From Bacteroidaceae bacterium (lineage in GTDB: Bacteria > Bacteroidota > Bacteroidia > Bacteroidales > Bacteroidaceae), in NCBI GenBank assembly GCA_900768625.1, contig CAAGDO010000156.1, forward strand, positions 1 through 11,446: a stretch of 11,446 bases of DNA, written 5' to 3'. Numbering within the stretch: the first letter of the stretch is position 1; each line of letters begins with the position of its first letter. Made by a program: the position numbers and the translations under genes. Of this stretch, positions 1-7,442 are shown one piece after another. The notes beneath the pieces are model-generated. The model was not told the origin of the DNA. It made no database searches and was given only the letters and a program-made list of their open reading frames with translations.

Positions 1-12
1 GATATGAACAAT

Positions 13-205
13 GAAGTCGTCTGAACTTTTATGAAATTCAAGATTTGCCTTTATTTTTGAGGCGTTATTGGGCCTTGAAGAGGGAGTGTAGCGAGCTATA
101 CGACCGATGAAAGGTCAAAAAACGGCCAAAAAGAAAGGTGAAGATGGAATGTAGAAGATCTCAAACTCCAAACCAAATCTTCGTCAGAAAAGTTTAGACG
201 ACTTC
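13..205. repeat. MITE-like palindromic repeat, copy A
   Basis: A 193-bp element nearly identical to the one at 2757-2944 (by eye about 13 substitutions and one 5-base indel). It starts with gaagtcgtctgaactttt and ends with the near-reverse complement aaaagtttagacgacttc, giving inverted ends matching at 20 of 22 positions. The centre has a 7-bp stem, gtgtagc and gctatac around a 2-base loop, with one G.T wobble. The flanking arms are also complementary over much of their length, so the element can fold into a long imperfect hairpin. It carries no convincing ORF. It lies directly upstream of rpoN and may supply part of its leader. Mobility by a transposase acting in trans is inferred from the form and is not shown here. 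Confidence 0.85.
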
Positions 206-219
206 ATAGACGGATTCTT

Positions 220-227
220 TACCTTTC
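220..227 (+). promoter_or_regulatory. possible -7 element for rpoN
   Basis: TACCTTTC matches seven of eight positions of the Bacteroidetes TAnnTTTG -7 element and sits 21 bases before the rpoN ATG. A -33 TTTG at the usual distance is not clear; the nearest T-rich candidate is gtttag in the right end of repeat copy A. This is a tentative call. Confidence 0.3.
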
Positions 228-248
228 ATGCAAAAAACATAAGAAATC

Positions 249-1772
249 ATGGCCCAGAAACTCGAACAAACGCAAACAGCCGTGCAGACTCAGCAGCTGC
301 AAACCATGCAAGTGGCTATAGCCAAGATGGTGGAATTGCCCGTCACCGAGTTGGCTGAGCGCGTACGTAACGAAATGCTCGACAATGCCGCTCTGGAGGA
401 AAAGGATGATTCCGACCTCCCTGAAGAAAGAACGGCTGCCGAAGAGGATAACGAAGGGACGGATGAGGAACGCGAACAGGAAGAGCGCGAAACCGACGAG
501 GATAACTCCTATGAGGACGATGTGGACTACGGTTCGGAATCCGATGCCATGGGCGATTATTTCTCGGCCGACGACGTGCCTGACTATCTTCAGCAGCGTG
601 CTGAAGCGGAACGTGACCGTACGGAAATCCAACTTTCGGGCGCCACGTCATTCTACGATGAACTGCAAAGTCAGATTCGGGAACATAATCTCACAGAGCA
701 CGAGCAAGAACTGATGGAATATCTCATCGGTTCACTCGACGAGGATGGTTTCCTGCGTAAGGATCTGGATGTCTTGGTCGATGAGCTCGCCATCTATCAT
801 AACATCATCACCACACGCGACGAACTCGAACGTTTGCTCCATGTGTTGCAGGAATTCGAACCGCGCGGCATCGGTGCGCGTTCGCTGCAGGAGTGTCTGC
901 ACATCCAATTGTCCGATCCCGATAGGCATTCGCCCTACAAGGAGTTGGCATTGGAAGTGGTCGACCGTTGTTTCAAGGATTTTGCGGCACGTCATTGGGA
1001 TGCCATCATGACTCGGCTCCACATCGATCGTCCCACGCTTGAACATGTGCGCCACGAGTTGACCCATCTCAACCCCATGCCGGGCAGTGCTTTGGGCGAA
1101 AGCGCAGCTGCCAGTTTGCCCACGGTGACGCCAGACTTTTTTGTCAGTGTCGGAGCCGATGGTGAAGTCAGCGTGACACTCAACAATGGTGATGTTCCCG
1201 AACTTCGCGTGAGTCGTGCCTTCCGTGAAAGCATCAAGCAGTATGGTTCTGGCAAGGCAAAACTCAACCGCCAGCAGAAGGATGCCTACACCTATGCGCG
1301 TCAGAAGGTGGATGCGGCCCAGTCGTTCATCAATCTGCTCAGTCGCCGCCGCCAGACGTTGCTGGCCGTGATGCGCTGCATTGTCGATCTTCAGCGGCCT
1401 TTCTTCGACGAAGACGACGAATCGCTGCTCCGTCCCCTCACGCTCAAGGATGTGGCAGAAAGGGTGGGGGTGGACATTTCCACCGTTTCCCGTGTCACCA
1501 ACAGCAAATATGTGCAGACGGCCTACGGCATGTATCCCCTCAAGTTCTTCTTCAGCACGCAGTTCACCTCGAGCGAGGGCGATGAACTCTCTTCGCGTCA
1601 GGTGCGCAATGCGCTCCGCGAGGTGATTGAGGCGGAGGACAAGCGTCACCCCCTTTCTGACGAAGCTTTGGCTGCCGAACTCTGCAAGCGCGGACAGAAT
1701 GTGGCGCGTCGCACCGTGGCCAAATATCGCGATATGCTCGGTATTCCTACCGCTCGACTGCGTAGGGAATAA
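249..1772 (+). CDS. rpoN: RNA polymerase sigma-54 factor RpoN
   Basis: This 507-residue sigma-54 factor directs core RNA polymerase to -24/-12 promoters, where opening needs an AAA+ activator. Region I is the glutamine-rich N-terminus (residues 1-50, beginning MAQKLEQTQTAVQTQQLQ), which contacts the activator. Residues about 50-120 form a very acidic Asp/Glu linker (region II). The core-binding domain covers about 125-330. A helix-turn-helix is at about 397-420 (LKDVAERVGVDISTVSR). The signature RpoN box ARRTVAKYR is at 486-494, close to the end as expected. Length is normal for the family. The ATG at 249 gives the canonical N-terminus. No Shine-Dalgarno sequence is obvious, as is usual in Bacteroidetes. 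The membrane protein gene 45 bases downstream is probably cotranscribed. The family is certain; its regulon cannot be told from this window. Confidence 0.97.
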   Translation: MAQKLEQTQTAVQTQQLQTMQVAIAKMVELPVTELAERVRNEMLDNAALEEKDDSDLPEERTAAEEDNEGTDEEREQEERETDEDNSYEDDVDYGSESDAMGDYFSADDVPDYLQQRAEAERDRTEIQLSGATSFYDELQSQIREHNLTEHEQELMEYLIGSLDEDGFLRKDLDVLVDELAIYHNIITTRDELERLLHVLQEFEPRGIGARSLQECLHIQLSDPDRHSPYKELALEVVDRCFKDFAARHWDAIMTRLHIDRPTLEHVRHELTHLNPMPGSALGESAAASLPTVTPDFFVSVGADGEVSVTLNNGDVPELRVSRAFRESIKQYGSGKAKLNRQQKDAYTYARQKVDAAQSFINLLSRRRQTLLAVMRCIVDLQRPFFDEDDESLLRPLTLKDVAERVGVDISTVSRVTNSKYVQTAYGMYPLKFFFSTQFTSSEGDELSSRQVRNALREVIEAEDKRHPLSDEALAAELCKRGQNVARRTVAKYRDMLGIPTARLRRE

Positions 1773-1817
1773 TCCCTTGCATAGACTCCCTTTCCAGTCA
1801 CTTCATCAGTTCAGTCT

Positions 1818-2684
1818 ATGGAAGATCATCCTTATAGCAAATATATGCCCCATTCCGAGGAACCGACAAAATCCCCTCCTGAGAAAACCTGCTCCGAGGG
1901 GATACCTCCTCCCCCCCCGACGGGTCCTGTGCGTCGTCCGACGTTTGAGGATCAGGCGAGGAAAGGACTTCACATGCTGATGCCGGGAAGTACGGTGGCA
2001 CCTGAAGACGAAGTTCCTGAAGAACATGCCGTCTGGCCTCATGGAACAGATGTGCAGCCGGGTTCCCACCGCTATTTCTGGTTGGTGCTCACGGCTCAGG
2101 TCGTTTCGCTCATCTTCATGCCCTTCTATCTTCCTGTGGTGGCCTTCGTGGTGCTTTTCATGCTGAGTTATCTCAACATGCTGCCCCCCTATACGAAGGT
2201 GACGCTGACGCTCATCGTCTATTTCTTCACGGTCCTCTTGCCCCATCTCAGTATCTATGTCTATCGTAAGCTGAACGGCTGGACCCGCCATCAGTTGGGA
2301 AAACGGGAGCGCCGCTATGTGCCCTATGTCCTCAGCATCACGAGCTATGCGGCCTTGTTCTATCTGCTCTATCGGCTACATATGCCTCGCTTCACCCTCG
2401 GCATCATAGCTGGAGCTCTGGTCATACAGCTGGTGTGTGCCTTGCTCAACCGATGGGTGAAGGTCAGCACCCATGCTGCAGCCTCGGGCGGAGTGGTAGG
2501 TGCCTTGTTGGCCTTTTCGCTCATTTTCAGCTTTGACCCCACCGGATGGCTCTGTCTGACCGTTATGCTCAGCGGAATGGTTTGCACGGCAAGACTCATC
2601 CTTCGCCAGCACACGTTGCGCGAGATAGGGTGGGGTGTGGTCATCGGTTTCCTCAGCGGATTCTGTTGCATCTTGCTCATTTGA
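1818..2684 (+). CDS. PAP2-like integral membrane protein
   Basis: This 288-residue protein has a soluble, proline-rich N-terminus (about 1-85) followed by roughly six hydrophobic segments (about 87-119, 129-148, 168-187, 193-210, 222-238, 243-287). The C-terminal half resembles the PAP2 phosphatase superfamily. VSTH at 216-219 sits where the PSGH motif is expected. A258-R259, H265 and E269 reproduce the spacing of the third motif, SRx5Hx3D, with Ala for Ser and Glu for Asp. A clear first motif, Kx6RP, is not seen; GKRERRYVP (161-169) is the nearest candidate. Family members dephosphorylate lipid phosphates or pyrophosphates at the membrane. The altered motifs leave catalysis uncertain, and the substrate is unknown. 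It lies 45 bases after rpoN on the same strand, so cotranscription is likely. Codons 32-34 contain an uninterrupted run of eight C. Confidence 0.7.
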   Translation: MEDHPYSKYMPHSEEPTKSPPEKTCSEGIPPPPPTGPVRRPTFEDQARKGLHMLMPGSTVAPEDEVPEEHAVWPHGTDVQPGSHRYFWLVLTAQVVSLIFMPFYLPVVAFVVLFMLSYLNMLPPYTKVTLTLIVYFFTVLLPHLSIYVYRKLNGWTRHQLGKRERRYVPYVLSITSYAALFYLLYRLHMPRFTLGIIAGALVIQLVCALLNRWVKVSTHAAASGGVVGALLAFSLIFSFDPTGWLCLTVMLSGMVCTARLILRQHTLREIGWGVVIGFLSGFCCILLI

Positions 2685-2687
2685 GTT

Positions 2688-2726
2688 CCCCCGCGCATGA
2701 GGGGGCGGAAGCCGTGCGTGGCACGG
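2688..2726. other. two small GC-rich hairpins after the PAP2-like gene
   Basis: CCCCC (2688-2692) pairs with GGGGG (2701-2705). Just after it, CCGTGC (2712-2717) pairs with GCACGG (2721-2726) around a 3-base loop. They begin four bases after the stop codon. Neither is followed by a T-run, so intrinsic termination is only possible, not shown. Confidence 0.4.
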
Positions 2727-2756
2727 TGGAACTGCTTCCCGATGCGCAATGACTAT

Positions 2757-2944
2757 GAAGTCGTCTGAACTTTTCTGAAATTCAGGATTTGCCTTTATTT
2801 TTGAGGCGTTTTTGGGTCTTGAAGAGGGAGTGTAGCGAGCTACACGACCGATGAAAGAGCCAAAAACGACCAAAAAGAAAGGTGAAGATTGAATGTAGAA
2901 GAGCTCAAACTTCAAATCTTCGTCATAAAAGTTTAGACGACTTC
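2757..2944. repeat. MITE-like palindromic repeat, copy B
   Basis: This 188-bp copy has the same orientation as 13-205 and is about 93% identical by eye. The inverted ends gaagtcgtctgaactttt and aaaagtttagacgacttc match at 20 of 22 positions. The apical stem gtgtagc/gctacac is perfect here. The arms around it, ctttatttttgaggcg on the left and cgaccaaaaagaaag on the right, are also largely complementary. The trinucleotide TAT flanks both ends (2754-2756 and 2945-2947), which could be a target duplication, although copy A does not confirm it. It separates the PAP2-like gene from purE, so it may affect termination or the purE leader. Confidence 0.85.
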
Positions 2945-2985
2945 TATATCGAAAATCTTTAACATCCAATATTCCCCCAACGACT

Positions 2986-3492
2986 ATGACTCCAATCGTA
3001 AGTATTATCATGGGCAGCACCAGCGACCTGCCCGTTATGGAAAAAGCTGCCAAGTTTCTCGAGGAAATGCAAGTCCCCTTTGAGATGAATGCCCTGTCGG
3101 CTCACCGCACGCCTCAGGAAGTGGAAGAATTTGCAAGTGGAGCCCAGGACCGTGGACTCCGTGTCATCATTGCCGGAGCAGGTATGGCTGCCGCTCTGCC
3201 GGGCGTGATTGCCGCCAGCACCACGTTGCCTGTCATCGGTGTGCCCATCAAGGGTATGCTCGACGGACTCGATGCCATGCTGTCAATCATCCAGATGCCT
3301 CCCGGAATTCCTGTGGCCACTGTCGGTGTGAACGGCGCGCAGAACGCGGCAATCCTGGCCGTCGAAATGCTGGCCCTTTCTGATGCAGAAGTGGCAGGAC
3401 GCCTTGCTGCCTACAAGCAGAGCCTCAAGCAGAAAATCGTGAAAGCCAATGCCGACCTCAAGGAGGTGAAGTATCAGTTCAAGACAAACTAA
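2986..3492 (+). CDS. purE: N5-carboxyaminoimidazole ribonucleotide mutase PurE
   Basis: This 168-residue cytosolic enzyme of de novo purine synthesis moves the carboxylate of N5-CAIR to C4 to give CAIR. The phosphate-binding loop GSTSDLP is at 10-16, and SAHRTP at 38-43 holds the catalytic His (H40). The conserved glycine-rich loop reads GAGMAAALPG (64-73); E. coli PurE has GAGGAAHLPG, so Ala replaces a His there. I believe this form is common in Bacteroidetes, but could not check it. GVPIKGMLDGLDA and QMPPGIPV follow as in the family, and the length is typical. The stop codon TAA (3490-3492) shares its last A with the ispG start, which points to translational coupling. Repeat copy B ends 41 bases upstream, and no clear promoter is seen in that gap. 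Confidence 0.96.
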   Translation: MTPIVSIIMGSTSDLPVMEKAAKFLEEMQVPFEMNALSAHRTPQEVEEFASGAQDRGLRVIIAGAGMAAALPGVIAASTTLPVIGVPIKGMLDGLDAMLSIIQMPPGIPVATVGVNGAQNAAILAVEMLALSDAEVAGRLAAYKQSLKQKIVKANADLKEVKYQFKTN

Positions 3493-5369
3493 TGGATATA
3501 TTCAATTATAATCCGCGCCATTCCCATGAAGTGCATGTGGGCAATCGTCCGCTCGGCGGTGACAATCCCCTGCGCATCCAGAGCATGACCACCGCTGCCA
3601 CGACCGACACGGAGGCCTGCGTACGCCAGTGTGTGGCCATTTTCGATGCCGGAGCCGACTATGTCCGCCTCACCACTCAGGGTTCGCGCGAAGCAGAAAA
3701 TCTGCGGAACATCAAGGATGAACTCCGCCGTTTAGGCTACGATCGTCCCCTTGTGGCCGATGTCCACTTCAATCCCGCTGTGGCCGACCTCGATGCCACC
3801 ATCGTCGAGAAAGTGCGCATCAATCCGGGAAACTATGTCGATCCAGCCCGTCAGTTCAAGCATCTCGAATATACGGACGAGGAATATGCTGCCGAACTCC
3901 TGCGCTTGGAGGAACGTTTCACCAAGCTCCTTGACATCTGTCGCGAGCATCACACAGCGTTGCGCATCGGTGTCAACCATGGCTCTCTCTCTGACCGTAT
4001 CATGTGTCGCTACGGCGATACGCCGGAGGGCATCGTCGAAAGTGCCATGGAATTTTTGCGCGTATGCCAGAAACAGCAATTCCCCGACGTGGTCATCTCC
4101 ATCAAGGCTTCCAACACGCAGGTCATGGTGCGCTCCGTGCGCTTGCTTTGTGCAGCCATGGAGAAGGAGCATATGGATTTTCCCCTCCATCTTGGCGTGA
4201 CCGAAGCAGGAGAAGGCGAAGACGGACGCATCAAGAGTGCGGTTGGCATCGGTGCCCTCTTGGCCGACGGCATTGGCGACACGCTCCGTGTGTCGCTTTC
4301 TGAAGCCCCGGAGGCTGAAATCCCTGTGGCCTACAAACTCGCTTCCTATGTGGTGAAACGTGCAGGACATCCGCAGATTCCTGCCATGCCCGCCCTCCAG
4401 TTTGATTATCTCCATCCCACGCGTCGTGCCACATGTGCCGTACGAAACATTGGGGGTAATCATGCTCCTGTGGTCATCTCTTCCCGTCTCGACGGAAACG
4501 ACGAAATGGGTACGCTTCATCCCGACTACGTTTATTGTGGTCGTCAGCTTCCTCCTGCACGCAAGCGTGTGGAAGGGGTGGGGTATATGGTCGATGCCGA
4601 CGTCTGGCAAGGCGAGGAAGGCACTTATCCGGTTTTCACCAAGCCATATCTGATGTATATTCCGGCATGTCAGGCTCCGGTCAAGTTCCTTTTCCTCACT
4701 TATCTTGATCTTGACGAAGAAGCGAAGGCGTTGCTCCGCCATGATTCCAATGTCGTGGTCATTGCCCAAAGCAACCATCCCAACCGCTTGGGTGAACAGC
4801 GAGCTTTGGTTCATGAGCTCTGGCGTGAAAACATCCCCACTCCGGTGGTGTTCTTCCAGCAGTATCAGTTTGGAGCTTCCGACAAAGAGGATTTCCAGAT
4901 TGCTGCAGCAGCCGATATGGGTGCATTGATGTTCGACGGCCTTGTCGATGGTTTGCTCCTTTTTGTTCAGAAACCCAAGGGGGAACGCTCCCTTTCTCCC
5001 GTCATTCAGGATGCCACAGCTTTTGCCATCTTGCAGGCTGCTCGTTTGCGCACGACCAAGACGGAGTATATCAGTTGCCCTGGCTGTGGACGTACGCTCT
5101 ACGACCTTCCGGGCACCATTGCTCGTATCAAGGCCGCCACGGGTCACCTCACCGGACTGAAGATTGGCATCATGGGATGCATTGTCAATGGTCCTGGAGA
5201 AATGGCTGATGCAGACTATGGCTATGTGGGGGCAGCCCGTGGAAAGGTCAGCCTTTATCGTGGCAAGGTGTGTGTCGAGAAAAACATTCCAGCTGAAGAA
5301 GCAGTCGACAAACTGCTGGCCCTCATCGAAAGCGACCGCATCAAACAGGCTGAAACTTCAGCCCATTGA
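3492..5369 (+). CDS. ispG: 4-hydroxy-3-methylbut-2-enyl diphosphate synthase IspG, long three-domain form
   Basis: This enzyme reductively converts methylerythritol cyclodiphosphate to HMBPP, the next-to-last step of the MEP isoprenoid pathway, using a [4Fe-4S] cluster. At 625 residues it is the long form known from Bacteroidetes, Chlamydiae and plants; E. coli IspG has about 370. The TIM-barrel domain spans about 1-285 (IQSMTTAATTDT at 29-40, VADVHFNP at 88-95, RIGVNHGSLSDR at 158-169, GVTEAGEGEDGRIKSA at 235-250). An inserted domain covers about 290-515. The C-terminal iron-sulphur domain carries SCPGCGRTLYDLPGT (528-542) and GCIVNGPGE (562-570), so the cluster ligands are C529, C532, C563 and probably E570. 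The start overlaps the purE stop by one base, which suggests one operon despite the unrelated pathways. Confidence 0.97.
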   Translation: MDIFNYNPRHSHEVHVGNRPLGGDNPLRIQSMTTAATTDTEACVRQCVAIFDAGADYVRLTTQGSREAENLRNIKDELRRLGYDRPLVADVHFNPAVADLDATIVEKVRINPGNYVDPARQFKHLEYTDEEYAAELLRLEERFTKLLDICREHHTALRIGVNHGSLSDRIMCRYGDTPEGIVESAMEFLRVCQKQQFPDVVISIKASNTQVMVRSVRLLCAAMEKEHMDFPLHLGVTEAGEGEDGRIKSAVGIGALLADGIGDTLRVSLSEAPEAEIPVAYKLASYVVKRAGHPQIPAMPALQFDYLHPTRRATCAVRNIGGNHAPVVISSRLDGNDEMGTLHPDYVYCGRQLPPARKRVEGVGYMVDADVWQGEEGTYPVFTKPYLMYIPACQAPVKFLFLTYLDLDEEAKALLRHDSNVVVIAQSNHPNRLGEQRALVHELWRENIPTPVVFFQQYQFGASDKEDFQIAAAADMGALMFDGLVDGLLLFVQKPKGERSLSPVIQDATAFAILQAARLRTTKTEYISCPGCGRTLYDLPGTIARIKAATGHLTGLKIGIMGCIVNGPGEMADADYGYVGAARGKVSLYRGKVCVEKNIPAEEAVDKLLALIESDRIKQAETSAH

Positions 5370-5399
5370 GGTAGGTCATGCTTCGTTTGTTCACGTTAA

Positions 5400-5498
5400 G
5401 TGAAAAGCCAACGTGTAATTACCGTTTGATTTTTTCGTCATTTAGGCTGAGCCAAAAACGATTCATTCAACGGCAATTACACGTTCCCTTTATTTCAC
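5400..5498. repeat. imperfect palindrome after ispG
   Basis: The arm at 5410-5427 (aacgtgtaattaccgttt) is complementary to 5468-5485 (caacggcaattacacgtt) at 16 of 18 positions. Outside the arms, gtgaaa (5400-5405) faces tttcac (5493-5498). In the middle, ggct-g-agcc (5445-5453) is the pivot, with partly complementary T- and A-rich flanks. The whole stretch can therefore fold into a long interrupted hairpin. It fills most of the 157 bases between ispG and the next gene. It could be a terminator, although only a weak T-rich tail follows, or a small palindromic repeat. No TAnnTTTG promoter is visible here. Confidence 0.65.
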
Positions 5499-5526
5499 AC
5501 CCCATCTCCCAAGTTCATAAGCATCC

Positions 5527-7323
5527 ATGAATCATATATTTCCACGCTATATTCCTTCCGCATTTCGCAGCTTATTCATCGTCTTCATTCCATTGTTGGC
5601 AACATTTCTTTCTTCCTGTAGCGACCGTCGCCAAATGTCGGCTCAACTCGACATGGCCGACAGGTTGATGGACCATGATAGCATACAGCAGGCTTACGAA
5701 CTGCTCAGCCCCGACAGCGCACGCTTTGCCCAAGCTTCTCGTTCGCTGTCGATGCGCTATATGCTCACATTTTTCAATGTAAAAGACCAACTCTTTGTTC
5801 CCCTCAATGATGACAGCATGATGGTTGAGGTGGAAAACTATTATGCCAACCATGGAAATGCCAACGAACAGACTCTTTCACGCTACCTGTTGGCAGCGTG
5901 TTATCGCGATATGCGCCTTTCTTCCAAGGCGCAACAATGGGCGTTACGCGCTATTGAACAAGCTGACACAACGGAACGCAATTTTGATTTCCGGTTGCTT
6001 TATAAGGCAGAGTTGTTGTTAGGAGGAACATATGAAGCATCTGTTCCTTTTTCTATGGTAAGAGATGCATATAATCAAGCTGCTTATCATGCGTTGAAAG
6101 CTAATGATTCCTTACGATGGGGAATGGGGAAACAGCTGGCTGCTACTAGTACGATGATGCAGACTGGTCAATTAGACGAGAGCATTGAAATTAGCAAAAG
6201 ATGTTTGCGCATATTTCAGAAATATCCTAATAGACCAAATGCCATGTTTAGTTCTTATTTGAATCTGGCCCGTATCTATTGCGAAAAGGGATATGGTAGT
6301 GAAGCACACGCAGCATTGGAAAAAGCACGACATGTAAATAAGGTTATAGAGGAAGACATCGAAAGGTCTGGTTTGTTCTCAGCATATTATGCTAACAAAG
6401 TAAGTGTGTTTATCATGCAGCAAAAATACGATTCGGCTTTGGTATATGCGCGAAAGGAATATAGATCTTCCGATCCTGTGTTTAAATATGGAGCTGCGGA
6501 AAAAATGTCGAGGATTTTTGCTTCCCTGAATTGCCCTGATTCAGCCTATGTCTATCTTTCAATGTATAAGGACTACCAAGATTCTATACAAGAACGTGAC
6601 TTGAATCTGAATTTGCAAAGCTATCAGCATCATTTCAACATTATGCAAAGCCGAACGCAAATAGATCAGTCAAGGCTTTCAGCCAAGATTAGAGGAATGA
6701 TTGCTCTTGTCACTATCATTGTTTCGCTGTGTGTAGGCGTATTTTTCTCCTTGAAGGTAAAATACAACAAAAGGCTGTTGTTGGAAAAACTGCAAGGAAA
6801 AACCGAAGAGTATAATCGCCTTCAGGACTACTGTAAGAAAATGGAGAATAAAGAAAGGGACAGTAGTTTGGTTGAGGCACAATTGCAGCAAGACTTGGCG
6901 CAAGCCCGACAAGAACTGTCGGCATTGTCGGATGTGATTTCTCCACGTAGTCTTTATGAAGATCGTTTGAAGGCTTTGTTGCAATCGGATTCAATGAATA
7001 TGGTTCTTAGAAAAGTGAAGAGAACAGAAATTCTGACAAGTGAAGATTTGACTCTAATGCTGGAAGATCTTCATAAGATTGTGCCGAACACGGCGGATTT
7101 GTTGCAAAACGAATTCTATGTGAAGGACAAAAATCTTCAACAACTTTGTTTGTTGGTTATATATCAGGTGAAGACAAAGGATATTTCGCGACTTCTTTGT
7201 TGGCAACCACAGCTGGTCAGTACGAACAAAGCGCGATTAAATGAGCATATCTTTGGAGAAAAAAGTGCGAGGAACCTGGATGTGAATCTTTTGACATTTT
7301 CTCCCGAAATGTTCAAAAAATAG
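5527..7323 (+). CDS. membrane-anchored TPR regulator with C-terminal HTH-like domain
   Basis: This 598-residue protein appears to be a one-component transmembrane sensor-regulator. Residues 12-30 are hydrophobic and end in the lipobox LSSC, with the lipid-acceptor Cys at 31. About 35-350 is helical with TPR-like repeats (for example LSRYLLAACYRDMRLSSKAQQWALRAI, split around 117-143, and YLNLARIYCEKGYGSEAHAALEKA around 244-267). A membrane segment lies at about 390-409. A predicted coiled coil covers about 412-468. The tail, about 528-580 (NLQQLCLLVIYQVKTKDISR, then CWQPQLVSTNKARLNEHIFG), follows the pattern of LuxR-like helix-turn-helix domains at the ends of Bacteroidetes TPR regulators, but it is degenerate. 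The layout puts the TPR part in the periplasm and the HTH in the cytoplasm. Codons from about 5985 on are clearly richer in A+T than those before. The surviving nearby barrel gene is a likely target. The architecture is well supported; DNA binding and ligand are inferred. Confidence 0.75.
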   Translation: MNHIFPRYIPSAFRSLFIVFIPLLATFLSSCSDRRQMSAQLDMADRLMDHDSIQQAYELLSPDSARFAQASRSLSMRYMLTFFNVKDQLFVPLNDDSMMVEVENYYANHGNANEQTLSRYLLAACYRDMRLSSKAQQWALRAIEQADTTERNFDFRLLYKAELLLGGTYEASVPFSMVRDAYNQAAYHALKANDSLRWGMGKQLAATSTMMQTGQLDESIEISKRCLRIFQKYPNRPNAMFSSYLNLARIYCEKGYGSEAHAALEKARHVNKVIEEDIERSGLFSAYYANKVSVFIMQQKYDSALVYARKEYRSSDPVFKYGAAEKMSRIFASLNCPDSAYVYLSMYKDYQDSIQERDLNLNLQSYQHHFNIMQSRTQIDQSRLSAKIRGMIALVTIIVSLCVGVFFSLKVKYNKRLLLEKLQGKTEEYNRLQDYCKKMENKERDSSLVEAQLQQDLAQARQELSALSDVISPRSLYEDRLKALLQSDSMNMVLRKVKRTEILTSEDLTLMLEDLHKIVPNTADLLQNEFYVKDKNLQQLCLLVIYQVKTKDISRLLCWQPQLVSTNKARLNEHIFGEKSARNLDVNLLTFSPEMFKK

Positions 7324-7356
7324 CCTTTTCATCGGGGATTTTAGAGCGAAAATACG

Positions 7357-7420
7357 AATTCACAAGAAGTTCACAAGGCCGGTTGCGGCTGTTTGTGAAT
7401 TTTTTGTGAATTATTTTTTT
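7357..7420 (+). terminator. strong hairpin with T-run after the TPR regulator gene
   Basis: The arm at 7357-7376 pairs with 7393-7412 at all 20 positions if two G.T wobbles are allowed. The loop contains a further gccg/cggc stem. TTATTTTTTTA follows directly (7411-7421). This is the best intrinsic terminator in the window, starting 34 bases after the regulator's stop. Each arm also holds two copies of TTGTGAA (or its complement) 11 bases apart, so an operator role is an alternative. Confidence 0.75.
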
Positions 7421-7442
7421 ATCCTTTTCGAGGCCGTTTCCC

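Noticed and set aside
732..1649. Open reading frame of 305 codons on the - strand opposite rpoN
   Set aside because: Shadow of rpoN with no domain signature and His/Gln/Arg-rich composition typical of antisense translations.
2376..3053. Open reading frame of 225 codons on the - strand across repeat copy B
   Set aside because: It overlaps the PAP2-like gene and the purE start and runs through a palindromic repeat; no recognisable protein features.
3732..5147. Open reading frame of 471 codons on the - strand opposite ispG
   Set aside because: It lies entirely inside a certain gene and has no recognisable domain. Long antisense frames arise from the codon bias of the real gene.
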